Positions 1 to 11,092 of a DNA stretch of 64,000 bases are shown piece after piece. The notes under the pieces were generated by a model that was not told the DNA's origin, did not search any database, and saw nothing but the letters and a program-made list of their open reading frames with translations. Position numbers and translations under genes: made by a program. The stretch's first letter is position 1; every line of letters begins with the position of its first letter. This DNA is from Membranipora membranacea (lineage: Eukaryota; Bryozoa; Gymnolaemata; Cheilostomatida; Membraniporidae): assembly GCA_914767715.1 (NCBI GenBank), contig OU612066.1, positions 21,304,283 to 21,368,282 on the forward strand, read 5' to 3'.

Positions 1-550
1 GTGTGACAGTATTTAATGCTATTATCTTGTCTAAGAAGTATATTGGGTCCATGATCTGAACACCCTAACCTCGTCCTCATGACATGCGGCTTGCGCCCTC
101 CCTGCTTCCATAATATTATAATAGTTGTTAATCAACTATTGCTGTGTTGTCCCCACCTGGATTATAAGAGGACAACTCTGAAATTAGTGATTTTTTCTGA
201 GATCATAAGGTCAATGATACCTGAATAGACATATGTTTTCAACATCAATGATTGGCGATTTGAGAGTCGGTGTCTGTGTTTAGGTAAAGAAAGTTCATAA
301 AATAAGTCTGTTAGCAGAGAAGATAAAATATACAGGTTGCAAATAAATAGTCAGTCGGATATTAGATACCTGGTTTTGTTTGCTTGATTGGAACATTTTT
401 ATTGACTGCTACAGCAAGGTAATGCCATAGTTTTATGTTTCAAATGCATTCTGTGAAACTATCATTAACATGCTATTGAGAGATAACTAACTCAACTGGA
501 AGTGGCTGAACAGCTAGGAGTCGGTCAACTCTGAGTCTACTCTTTGCTTG

Positions 551-594
551 GTCTGAGCAATGAGGGAGTTCATTAGATCATTTGTTAGTCTGAG
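551..594 (-). repeat. Mini-hairpin insertion with 7-bp direct repeats
   Basis: The direct repeat GTCTGAG lies at 551-557 and 588-594. Between them is a 30-bp segment containing GAGGGAGTTCATT, the reverse complement of the core AATGAACTCCCTC seen at 2939, 37675 and elsewhere. It is an inverted-orientation member of the same tiny repeat family. Block B has the same element at about 36660-36705. Confidence 0.5.
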
Positions 595-955
595 ACTCAC
601 TGATCACAGGCCCCTGGAATGTAGTCCCAGGGGCCCATGTCACTGACTGATATCTATTCTATTGTTGTAGCAAGCTATAGTATCTCAATCATTCTATCTT
701 ATTACAGATATGAAATGATAGATGGAATAGTAGATTCTTGTATGGATGTATATAAAACATTAAATTGAAAGTAATTAATGAGTAGTGATGCTGGATCACC
801 TCATGACAAAATGTAATTGGCTTGTTGTGCATATGACCTCCCTCCTGTTCTTCCTGGAGGAGAGAGAGCTCATTGGTTGTGCAAATAAGTAAGAATGATC
901 CGCTTCACCCATCCGTATTCACCAAAAAAACACGCCCAGTTGGTGTGGGTACCCC

Positions 956-986
956 TAGGCCTATATATATAATATATATATAGGCC
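956..986. repeat. AT-rich palindrome with AGGCCT ends
   Basis: AGGCCTATATATAT reads into its own reverse complement around a short centre. The block B counterpart near 37075-37125 has gained an extra AGGCCTATATATAT unit, so the repeat changes length between copies. Confidence 0.6.
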
Positions 987-2931
987 TGCATATATATTTG
1001 TCGCTTCTCACCGCTCCGCACCTATTTTTCATACGCTATTTTCTCACCAAACGAGCGCATGTTTGGCAAGTGACCACCTTAATTGGACACGTAATATCTG
1101 GACTGGCCCCACCAGATTCAACCCTAGCTATGTATTCGCAACGTGGTATGCGGATATTGTTTGGGTGATGAGTAAACAGGGACTCCATGGTGCGGTGTGG
1201 ACTGTGAATAGTAGGCCCATGACAGAAATTGCCCTCATCATCGTCGGTATACTAATATGCAAGCCTGTACCGTCACTACTATATGGCAATGGTCGCGGAA
1301 CCAATAGGCCAACCTAAGGCTGCAGTTATTTCTTTCATTACCCTTTTTATATCATCCTAGAATCAATCTCAGGTTCTGAACTGATTTATTGTGACAGTCT
1401 GTTAGGTACCCTGTGGAAAGATAAATCTTGTGGAGTCCTTCGATTTCTGTCTTCTCCTGCACCATTCAACAACTATATTATCCCGAGCCATGTTTCATCT
1501 CCTGTAGATGGCGTTGGCTTTTGGTAAGGCAGTGAGTTGAGCACTGGAGGCTCGTATGCTAATCTAACGGTGCCTGCAGCCAGTACCAGTATACAGTACA
1601 GCAGCTCTATGGCTAATAACCACAGTCCCTCAGCTCTAAGAGATGACTGGCCTAAGCCTCACTCTAATATGGATAAGACGATGGAGATTCTCGATCATGA
1701 TAATCTGGAGATGAGGAAAGAGATGAGAGAATTCTTACGTGATCCTGTCTTCACTCCAAAGTAAGACTTTAGGGGTAAAAGGTTTCAAACTCTGACTAGG
1801 AGCTGCAGCAGAGAGATTTAGTTGCACTCCGTAGTTACATATTGTCTGTCTTTGATAATATGTGATCATTTGCAGGAGTAAAGTTTGCACTAGTAAGAAT
1901 TAACGAAATTTAGTCGTCTTCAAAATAGTTAAAATAAAGTTCAAAATAGTTACAATAATGTTTCGCTAATACATACTCATCCAGGATATGCAATCAAGAT
2001 ATAAATTATGTTTGAATATTAATATTCTGTATATAACCTCCTGGTTATATAGATTCTTCAATCACTATATAATTATATAATTTTATGATTCAGATACATC
2101 TCATCACTATTAATGTCACTATGTAGATACTTCATATCACTGATAATATTATTATGTAGATATAAAATTCCACTAGAAGAGGAGAGGGAGGTAGCCTTAC
2201 AAAGACTACAGAGAATCTGTGATGGCGGATTTATCTCTGTAATCAACTTTAATGACAATCCTCGTAAAATATTCGCTGCTCACGAGCTGGCAGCTGTGGT
2301 CGACTCAGCTATGGCTACAAAGATGACTGTCCAGTTTGATCTGTTTGGTAGGTACAACAGAGCGGTGGTTATACAGCTGTGACTGGGCGCTTTATATCCC
2401 AGTCTGATAATTATCAGTATAAGTTTTTAGTATGAGTACATCAAGCTTCCTTGATTCACAATCAAAGTCCTTTAGCTTTGTGACTGAAAGTTTAAATTTG
2501 GTGTTTGTTATGTCAGAAGGTTAGTGAGTTTTTTGCTTGCTGGCCAAGTAGCAGAACTGTTCTACTAGCACCATGCATTCCAAAATAAAATCACTTACAG
2601 AGTAATTCATTCATCGCTTGCTTTTACAACTAGCAATGCACAGCAAGCAGTTTATACATTAGCTTTCTGTTGTCAGCATGACAAGCACTGCACAGCCTTT
2701 GTCATGTAATGTTGTAATGGGATTCACTGCCCTTCTACTGTTAGTATCACAGAACCTGTTACTGAATGAGGGAGATAGACTTGGGTTAATCGACTCATGA
2801 ATTGAGGTGCAAGCATTGAATATTTCATGCCATGACCAGAATCTGTTTTTTTCTCACATCTCTTGCTCATATCATACCACACCATCTCATTGTGACCTTT
2901 CTTCTATATATTATTGCCAACTTCATATGAT

Positions 2932-2970
2932 CTGTACCCAATGAACTCCCTCACAGTTCATTGCTGTATC
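2932..2970 (+). repeat. Mini-hairpin insertion, CAATGAACTCCCTC type
   Basis: A 25-bp segment at 2939-2963 starts CAATGAAC and ends GTTCATTG, a perfect 8-bp stem. It lies between CTGTACC (2932-2938) and CTGTATC (2964-2970), which look like a 7-bp target duplication with one change. The block B copy near 39090 has decayed stems. Confidence 0.55.
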
Positions 2971-3004
2971 ATTATCATATACTAATAACTCATATTATCT
3001 AATA

Positions 3005-3190
3005 GGAGGTAGATCAGTTGGTTAGAGTGCCGTCCCTTCAGCATGAAAATGTTGAAGGTCGTGGGTTCAAATCCCACTGCAGTCTATTGACTATTGGGGT
3101 TTGGTTGGCCCCCAGGTGTGTTCCCACCTGCCTGCAAACAGAGAGCAAATGGGCGCAGATATTGCAGCCTAGCCCCTAAGGCAACTGGTA
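3005..3190 (+). mobile_element. tRNA-like SINE in an oxidase intron
   Basis: The T-arm is perfect: GTGGG at 3061-3065 pairs with CCCAC at 3073-3077 around the B-box GGTTCAAATCC. A degenerate A-box lies near 3010-3021. In place of a normal anticodon arm there is a 10-bp stem, CCTTCAGCAT (3035-3044) with ATGTTGAAGG (3049-3058), closed by GAAA. The acceptor arms do not pair, so this is a tRNA-derived repeat and not a working tRNA. The following 100 bases may be the SINE body. The same element is at the matching place in block B, so it predates the duplication. Confidence 0.5.
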
Positions 3191-4190
3191 TTTTGATGCC
3201 GATACTCCGGGACGTGGCGTGTGATAGGACATTTGATTTTGCCATTTTAATCAACCATTTTTTATCTGAATATAACAGGGGTACAGTGTTAAAGCTTGGT
3301 ACAGAGAGACATCACAGTAAACTCCTCAAGGGAATCGATACTCTGGAGGATGTCGGCTGTTTCGGTCTGACTGAGTTAGGATATGGTAAGCAAAACTAAA
3401 ACTAGGTATTAATAATATATGCTGCAAATTGCTACTGTATGGATGAAACTCTTTTCTAATCCTGTAAATTGTTACGGCACCTCAATTACTAGTTACCCAA
3501 GTAATTTTCTGTAGTCCATTACCAAGCTTCTAAACATTTATATCCTCAAAGCTTCAATCATTCCAAACTTGAGTAATGCTGATTGTATCAATTTGTGCTA
3601 AAGTTTGTCACTTGATATACAAGCAAGCCTCATATCCTGAGTCAGCACCTGGACTTTTATTGATAAGTGATGTACAATGGCAAGCTATAGATTTGGAGTT
3701 GCCTTCTACTTGAGTAACTCTAACGAGTCCACTTCTTCTTTATTTAATAATCAGGTAATAATGCAGTGGAGATGGAGACTACAGCTATAGATGATAAGAA
3801 GACATCAGAGTGGATAATAAACAGTCCTACCACTGTGTCTCAAAAATACTGGATCACTTACGGAGCTGTACATGCTAAACATTGTGTGGTATTCGCCAGG
3901 TGTGTACCTCTACTTCTGAATAATATACTGGTCTATATATCAGAAGCGTGTTAAATCTCCGGTTACAAGTGACATCAGTTTAATAGACCACAGGGTGGGG
4001 ATCAATATGTTTTGTGAACTGAACACCTCAGTGATAGTTTGTATATGATTTATCAGTGATTCTATTCATAGTATAATTTTATTGGATCACGGATATCCAC
4101 AAATATTTTACTTTAATGTTGACCATGTCTTTTTTGGATATCCGTAATATTGCATTGGAAGCTGATTTGAGTTAATTCTGATGTTATCCA

Positions 4191-4214
4191 GGGGGCGGGG
4201 GCGGGGGGGGGGGG
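4191..4214. repeat. Poly-G tract
   Basis: A run of guanines with two interruptions in an oxidase intron. The matching run in copy B (about 40335) is shorter, so its length is unstable. It could form a G-quadruplex on the plus strand. Confidence 0.7.
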
Positions 4215-5420
4215 AGCCTCAACAAATACCTTGCCAAACTTCAATGATCAGAATTGATTAAGTACATCACTCTGTTATCTGATTTTTTATATTACAGTGT
4301 ATATATTTTCTCTCCCAGTCTGTATCATTATTGTCATCATGGTTATATTACGGTTTATTTTATAACTTCCCTCCCACCATTCTGTATGATTATTGTTTGA
4401 TATTATGATAGATTGATGGTAGATGGTAAAGACAATGGTATACATGGTGTGGCAGTCCGAATCAGAGATGAACAACTTAAAACTATGCCGGGTAGGTCAC
4501 TCCCCCCCCTCCTCTAACTTTTGCTCCAATTATAGGATCACTATTCATGTTGATAATGGATATATTCTATCTAAATGAAGTTTGGAAACATTTAAACGTT
4601 TGTTAACTTAAATTATCCCGATCTATTGCCGGTCATTAAACAGTTGCCGATGTTATAATTTATTGATGATCCCTCACACTATAAATTGTGCTGACACTTA
4701 ATTCTCAGAGTAGTTTATTTTGAGATAGAGAGAGAGACAGCGTTACTCTGATATCCCTGTATTATTGATATATTATTGATATTATGTTATATATATTATA
4801 TTATATATTATATTATTGATTATTGTATTATTGATGTATTATTGATATATTACACCCTCTGCTGACAGCTGAGCTAATCTGTATGATGATGACTTACTTA
4901 GTTATCTCCCCCTTGTAGGTTCCTGACAGTAGCGGATCAGCTCTTATCAGGATGTATATGTATAGCTTCTATGTCTCAAGGTGTGGCTAAGGCAGCATTA
5001 GCTATAGCTATGAGATACGCTGCTACAAGATTTACTGTTGGACCTACAGGAAAATCAGACTACTGTAAGTGTCCACATATAGGTCAAAGAAACTTGAGTT
5101 TTTTCTTGTGAGTCCTAAATTCCAATTCAACACAATATACCATACCTTCTCATAAGGAAATAGTACTGACTCCTCAATATAGTGGTAGTGTCGGGTATCA
5201 TAAATGGACAAATATCCAGCAAGAAACCTGTTAATCAGATCCCTTCAAAGGTTCAGATTCATCATAAAACTATGAATTTAATTGTTATTTGTTGTGACCT
5301 TTATTTTCATTCCATGCATACAGCCATGCATTGAAAATAAATTCTTCCAATTAATTGGCGATTTCACTGTCTTGGGTTTTTAGAGCTAAGAGTTGTTGTA
5401 GCCTCAAATTGCAAATCACG

Positions 5421-5471
5421 TTGGAGTTGTCCTCTCTCTGAGGTTTTAGTTCAGAGAGAGAGTAACTCCAA
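5421..5471. repeat. Hairpin of the AGTTGTCC family
   Basis: Two 21-nt arms starting TTGGAGTT and ending AACTCCAA pair at 18 of 21 positions around a short loop. It lies in an oxidase intron and is kept in copy B at 41973-42023. Confidence 0.6.
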
Positions 5472-6195
5472 ATGTACTCATCATTATGGCTCAACTGATT
5501 AGAAATATATCAAAAATGAATTGAGCCATGTGATCATTATGATTAAATCGATTGAGCTATAATGAATCACATATCCCACGATGTTGACATTCCTTGTTGT
5601 TACAGCAATCTTACATTACCAGCTTCAGCAGAGAGCCCTATTACCTCTGCTAGCCAGGACTTATGCTCTTAACTTTGGACTGGATAGAAGAATCAAGGTG
5701 AGATTTCGCTCAATTATTGCGGGAACTACAAAATTTATTCATATTTGGATAGCCTTGAGTTACGCTAAGGTTTCAAATACCACCATCGACTCACCCACCC
5801 TGATAACACTCACCTAGCCACCAGATCTCAGGGTTCTTCTTACAGTGAGTTTATCCCCACCTATCCTCATTTATCTCTGCTCTGTCCTGTACGGGTAGCG
5901 GGTGCCTGCCAAAAGCCTAGCTATATTAGACTTCTCCATCTAATCCTGTCCTGAGCATCCTCTTCACTGAGGGAACAGGAATTGGGAACCTCCTGGTTTT
6001 GTGCTTTCATTTAATGCAAACTAAGTCTTCTCGTTGTATCATGATGTAATCAAACACTGGCTGGTTAAGGCCGCATTCGTATGTGTAGGTCTTCTCATCA
6101 TTTTTGGCAAAGAAAGTATTTGCCACCGCCAAATCTCTACTTCTTGCATAATCCAAAATCTTTTCTCCCTAATATAGGACCGTTACTCTACTCAG

Positions 6196-6197
<2 letters not shown>

Positions 6198-6243
<46 letters not shown>

Positions 6244-6326
6244 TGGAGGATAATGTTATCTCGCTGGTAACAGATTCGGTAAGTATTGTCTTTGTCATGA
6301 CAAAGACAATACTTACCGAATCTGTT
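6198..6326. repeat. GA microsatellite and 58-bp perfect palindrome
   Basis: A (GA)n run occupies 6198-6241. At 6269-6326 two 29-nt arms are exact reverse complements with no spacer, centred between 6297 and 6298. Both lie in about 570 bp present in copy A and absent from copy B, whose sequence joins at a shared CTC. Each arm contains GGTAAGTATTG, a good match to a splice-donor consensus, so both strands show a donor-like site. Confidence 0.85.
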
Positions 6327-6834
6327 CTGATCTGTGAACACTATGGGCTGGTACAAGCTGATTAGGTATACATTTGTCTCTGCAGCATAGGGCCTGAATT
6401 AATTCACTTCCACTGTCTACCTAAATTGGAAAACAATGGAAACCATAATTTGGAACACTTCGGCCTCAAGAGAGATAGTCTATTGCAGAATGATCTGAGA
6501 ATAACATGCACCACCAGATGAGACATAATATCAGTGTTAAATTGGGTTGGGGGGGACTTTTGATTCGGGTCGCAACTCTTCACTCAGGTTGGGTAAGATT
6601 CAGGATAATTTGAAGCCTTGTTGAATTTGGATCCGCCACAATGATGACCACATTACAGCCAAATCACTTGTGGATTTGTTTTAGGTTTAAGATTAGCGTT
6701 TGAGATGTGACAGTATAATAATATAATATGAGAGTATATCACTCAATGTGGAATCGTGACCTCAATCTGCTGTTAATTTTGTTCCTCTCTTATTTTCAGC
6801 AAGATGACAAGTTGGTAGACCCAGAAATCAGGAG

Positions 6835-8599
6835 GTGAGTAATTTGGCCCTCGTTTGTTTAGCCAAAACAAGAGTATTCACATTACGAAAAGCGTCATAC
6901 TACCTTATTTTACACATGATATTGTTGCACTTTATCCCAACTAGGAAAGACAGCCCTAACAATAGTTTTAGGCTAGGTAAAAATTATAAATATATGCATA
7001 CAAACAGTGATGTGTAATAGGGATATGTTCTGTGGAGATGGGAAAACATAGTTTCCCTTGCAAAAAGAAGCCTTAAGTTTTTCTGGATGAAGGAAACTGA
7101 AAAAAGGGAGAAAAAAGGGAGACAGGGAGGGGATGGAAAAACCCTAAAAACTGGGAGACTTGTCAGGTATGATTTTCAGCGAGATATTACGTGAGTCAAC
7201 TGCTGTTATCACCTCTTGTACCACCTAACGGCTGACCCCAGCAACATCAAGCCACACCTATCTCATTCTTTCACTTCTAGCTCTCATTAAATTTTGAAGT
7301 TGATATACATACCTGGTTAATTTGATTTATGTTTTATTTTCAGCGATTAGGAATTCAGTGTGATATAAGATACTACAATAATGACCGTGTTAAAATCTGG
7401 CCATTCCAGTTCTCATCTGCATGATAGATTGTCTGTTACTACAACACTGCAATGCTCATATGCCATTTACAACTGCCAGGTATGTGGAATCACAGTAGAG
7501 CAGTCAAACACCGCTAGAGACCCTGGTTTTGCAGTACAGCTGTTATTTATAATTTAGTAAATATTAACTCTAGTTAGAAGTTGTCATCCGATATTTTCAG
7601 AGATAATATTTACGCGTGTGTTACCAATGCATGCTGACTATTCTGCTCAGGTAGAATTGTAATACAGATGTTTTATTATAAGAACTCAATTCTTCTCTCA
7701 GAAAATCTGGACTGCTCACTAGCTTGCGTTTGTTCTGCAAACACCTCACAAACCCAAGATGTAAGCCTTAGTAAAGTATCAGGTTGCCCATTTCTATAAT
7801 TATCCGCAAATTTTCTGCCAATATTAATAAGTTAGTCATGAGTTGTGCACTAATCAATCATAGTGATGGTGGTAATCATTAATTAGTACCTATATTAAGA
7901 CACACGCAAGGTGTATTATCACTAACCTAACCTGAGTAATCCCACCCTGCAATGCAACTTACCAAGTTCGAGTAAAAATCATTGTTCCTGGTGTTACACT
8001 GCTGTGCGGGATTCCAAATTACTTGGTCTTCAACACCTGTCTGGACTTGCAAACTACAGCAACCAACAAAAAGTGACTCCATCTTTCACTCGAGATTTTA
8101 GCGGTATGGTTGCTCAGTCTAATAGGATGAAGTTATGAAGCCACACGAGAAGCTATTGGTTGTATCGTGTTCTCTCTCACAGACAGTAACCCCCCCCCCT
8201 CCCCCCCCCCCGTCCACCTTCCAATGAGTATGTTTAGGAATCTTAGAATAACTGGATACTCTATAGATCAGACCCAGTATTATATTTGTGTTTTTCTGTT
8301 TAATGTGGACTGCGGAGTCTCCCAACATACTTGGTCGAAAGATAATCTCTCACTTGAAACAGTCACAAGGTGACAGCTTGAACTTTAAATTAATCAAGAA
8401 TTAGTCAAGACTGAAGCCATAATAACCTGCTGAAAATTTGAATGTGTTCATACCCATAATTAATTGATCAGGTAGCGATTAAAGCAAGCCGCGAAAATAG
8501 GTGTAGGTTTGACGCCAGCAGTATTAAGAACAGAGGTAGTCTGATCAAATGAGACTGAGGGATAAATAACTATTCTAACGGGTATTAAAGCAAAATGAC
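6835..8599. other. Spacer between oxidase A and TRIM A
   Basis: No gene is identified. A short open stretch at about 7344-7425 ends in a stop, is nearly identical in copy B, and follows a good acceptor (TTTTCAG). It could be a last exon, but its phase does not join the oxidase exon at 6800. The spacer also contains purine-rich DNA near 7095-7140 and a poly-C tract near 8190-8210. The matching B stretch is 42814-44579. Confidence 0.5.
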
Positions 8600-8809
8600 T
8601 GTATGTTAGCGATTTTAAACTGCAACATAGATGACCACTCTTACAGTTTTGTTTCGCTTATTTGGCAGGCTATTAAGTTCAGGCCGTTTAACTTATTACA
8701 CAGCAGTCTGAAGTCAAAACTTGAACAAGGAAGTTAGTAACGAGCAGTGGAGATTTAGATAGAACTACACACAGAGAGTTTACAGGACACAACTGTTGAG
8801 AAACAACAG
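8600..8809 (+). promoter_or_regulatory. Conserved leader of TRIM copy A (probable 5' noncoding exon)
   Basis: A block conserved upstream of all four TRIM copies (here, 21437-21633, 44580-44791 and 60190-60661). Each ends with CAG followed by GTCAGT, a good splice donor. The first coding exons have no ATG upstream of their own, and each begins after a TTTTAG or TTATAG acceptor. The simplest reading is a 5' untranslated exon spliced to the RING exon, with the promoter just upstream or inside the block. Confidence 0.45.
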
Positions 8810-11057
8810 GTCAGTGGTATGCTATGCAATACTATTCATCATTTAGTACCAGATGTTAAAATTTTGAATACATGTATCCTAATGTTGTTTTACATCGGTC
8901 AAGCTCACAGTGGGCTTTCTACCAATAAAATCTGGTGTTATAACAACAGTTTGCTGCAAGTGTGAATCAAAACAGTCTTCTTATTTTATTCTCTTGTTCG
9001 CTGCCCCGTCCTAGATCAAACTTGATCTAGTTTGTTAGCGGTTGAGTATTCCCCCTCTACTGACATGACTCTGTCGCTGGCAAAGTGGACTAAACTTGAT
9101 TTAGAGTCTAGACCCTTCCCTGGAAACAGTGATAAAGTTTCGACTGTAGTAAACAAAAGCCATTTCGATTCTAAGGAGGTTATGGATGGTGATGTGCGCC
9201 TTCCACAAATCTTTTACACCCTTTGGCAAGCAAACATACCTTTGGGAGGCAAGACAGGCTGGACTTGATATTTTAGCTCTAGGTATTGTTAAAGCAATAT
9301 TATTATGTTGATCGTTGGCTCATGTTTTAGGGCTCCACCAGGTAGCACAACATCACACAAGAGAAAAGGCCGTCTCCGTAGCAGAAGATACAACCCACCT
9401 GGTAACATGTGGTAACTGCCTTGAAGAGGAGGGGTTTATCAATAACCCAATGTTTTTACCCTGTACTCATGTCTGTTGCGAGACTTGTCTGAGGAGGCAA
9501 CTCAAGAAGACTGATGTAATCGAATGCAGAGTTTTTCAGTAAGTAACAGGGTCATTGAGCATTGAGATTCATTTCAACAGCAACAATATTTCGATTGTTG
9601 TCTATTTTCAAACAAATTCAGCTAAGGAAGCTTGATAATTAACCCTATGGGTCTGTAGCTAACTGTAAAACATTCTTTCACCTAGTTTCGCTCTGTCCAA
9701 GATGGTTGGCCTTGTAGTGTTTGTGGGATTAATGTTGGGATAGTTGAGGTGGGTGGTCTGGAGGGATAATGTTGGTGTATTGAGTGGCTTGATGGTCTAA
9801 GTGTGATCGGTGGCAGGATTGCGTTGGGCAGATTGGTAAGAGATGGTAATTCTTATAATATCCTCAATTTGCAATATTAATCAACTAATCAATATGATTT
9901 AATGCACAAGATGTTATGATTTGTAGAAACAAGTTCAAAGTGGTGATAGACAACCTTCCCTCAGCCTTAGAGAATGTCCATCCAGCTACATTCTGTGAGC
10001 CGTGTGAGAAAAGTGGAAAACTCAAGATGACCGCCAACACTTACTGTCTCAACTGTGAACATAAGTTCTGTGCTGCTCATCAGAAGGTAAATACTAATCG
10101 AGAACCTGTGGCTGTGTGTCTGTTAGGCAATTCTGAGAAGTAATCTTGTAATTTGAACGGCATTATAAGCGAGAGCTATGCTGTGTTTTTATATAATAAA
10201 CAGTGTAAGCTGTATAATTCGAATCCTGTTAATATGAAATTCCTGTTAATTCAGACACCAGAGGTTGGTCCCAGCTCAGCCAATGGTTTGTACACCCTGT
10301 TAATTCTAAGTTGTAATTGTGATTCGAAGTTGTGCTCTCTGACCAAAGTAGAAAGTAACTCCATTTTCAGAGATTCGCTTTCACCAAATCAGACAAAGGA
10401 AGTGATCATGATTTTGGATTTAGCACTCGTTAACAAAGCTGTCCACCCTGCTTACCCACTTCAGCGGTTACTACTGTTCACTCAGTCATCAGTGTTCTAT
10501 TTCTGTTATAACTTGCATAGCACAACACTCCAAAAAAAAAAAATTTCTTCATGTCGAGAAGAAAGTCTGTTTTACAAATACGCAACACATGCGTTGAACA
10601 TTCCCGCGAGCTGGCATTTTAGTAATTAGAACAATTCATAATTAGAAACAATTTTTCGGGTCCGCTGGAGTCTGAATGAAGGGACTTATACTGTGATAAA
10701 TAAATAACTCTGGTGATAGCTAAGTGTAAAGGGAGGAAGAAACCTTCACTATATGTAATAAATATTTGAATACTTGTGTCATTACAGCTTCACGTTGAGC
10801 TAAACTGGCATCATGAGACTCAGAATATAAAGGAGTACATGAGATCGTCCTCCAAAGTAGAGCGGCAGAAGTTCTGTGAGACCCACAAAGATCAAGTTAT
10901 CTCCCTTGGCTGTTCAAAGTGCTTGAAGGTTTACTGTGTCCAATGTGTGTCTTCTGTTGAACTTTGCCAAAATGGTGAGTGACAATTCAAACATGAGACC
11001 AGTGATATGTTAACTGTATCCCAAAAGAGTGTTTGAGACATTGCACCCTTCTGGGTT

Positions 11058-11092
11058 AGTTGTCTCCTCATTGAAACTGAGGAGGTAACTCC
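11058..11092. repeat. Hairpin of the AGTTGTCC family
   Basis: AGTTGTCTCCTCA pairs with TGAGGAGGTAACT at 11 of 13 positions around a 9-nt loop, in TRIM A intron 3. Copy B has it at 47090-47124 with 12 of 13 paired. Confidence 0.6.

Larger units (their letters stand above)
1..1536. other. Region upstream of oxidase copy A
   Basis: No gene is supported here. The whole stretch is repeated at about 36111-37731 with only a few percent difference, so it is the left end of the large duplicated block; the duplication may begin before the window. An open frame at 1063-1317 is kept in both copies, but nearly all its differences change the amino acid and it lacks an ATG, so I do not call it coding. The stretch includes an AT-rich palindrome and a mini-hairpin, listed separately, and probably the promoter of the oxidase copy, though I see no clear TATA element. 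Confidence 0.6.
1537..6834 (+). pseudogene. Acyl-CoA oxidase-like gene, copy A, internal exon deleted
   Basis: This resembles the peroxisomal acyl-CoA oxidase family, flavoenzymes that oxidise acyl-CoA to enoyl-CoA and make H2O2. Exons read about 1537-1760, 2160 to about 2350, 3279-3385, 3755-3899, 4412-4491, 4919-5064, 5606-5697 and perhaps 6800-6834. Recognisable stretches are ICDGGFISV, KLGTERHH, the flavin-domain signature TELGYGNN, QKYWITYGAVHA and ILHYQLQQRALLPLLA. Compared with copy B, about 420 bp is missing near 4626, which removes the exon encoding VEDMGYKMQLYGVDN. Joining 4412-4491 to 4919-5064 gives an immediate TGA. No in-frame ATG opens exon 1; a one-base difference from copy B disrupts the likely start. 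The C-terminal oxidase domain exons, which would carry the catalytic Glu, are not found before the next gene. Homology is confident, pseudogene status likely. Confidence 0.8.

Noticed and set aside
1063-1317. 84-codon open frame conserved in both blocks (also 37195-37449)
   Set aside because: It opens with TTG, not ATG. Eight base differences between copies give seven amino-acid changes and one silent change, the opposite of coding constraint.
3005-3083. A functional tRNA gene
   Set aside because: The acceptor arms do not pair and there is no normal anticodon arm, despite a good B-box.
6081-6365. Open frame with a run of Arg-Glu repeats
   Set aside because: The repeat is the translated GA microsatellite and the rest lies over the palindrome.
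7344-7425. Last exon of the oxidase
   Set aside because: Its frame does not fit the phase left by the preceding candidate exon (6800-6834) and it does not resemble the oxidase C-terminus as I know it; left as unassigned.
9032-9268. Open frame just upstream of TRIM A (also 45046 in B)
   Set aside because: The corresponding DNA in C and D does not keep the frame; it is likely intron 1 of TRIM.
10153-10629. 158-codon open frame in TRIM A intron 2
   Set aside because: It lies between two well-supported exons with matching phases, starts without ATG, and has no counterpart in C or D.
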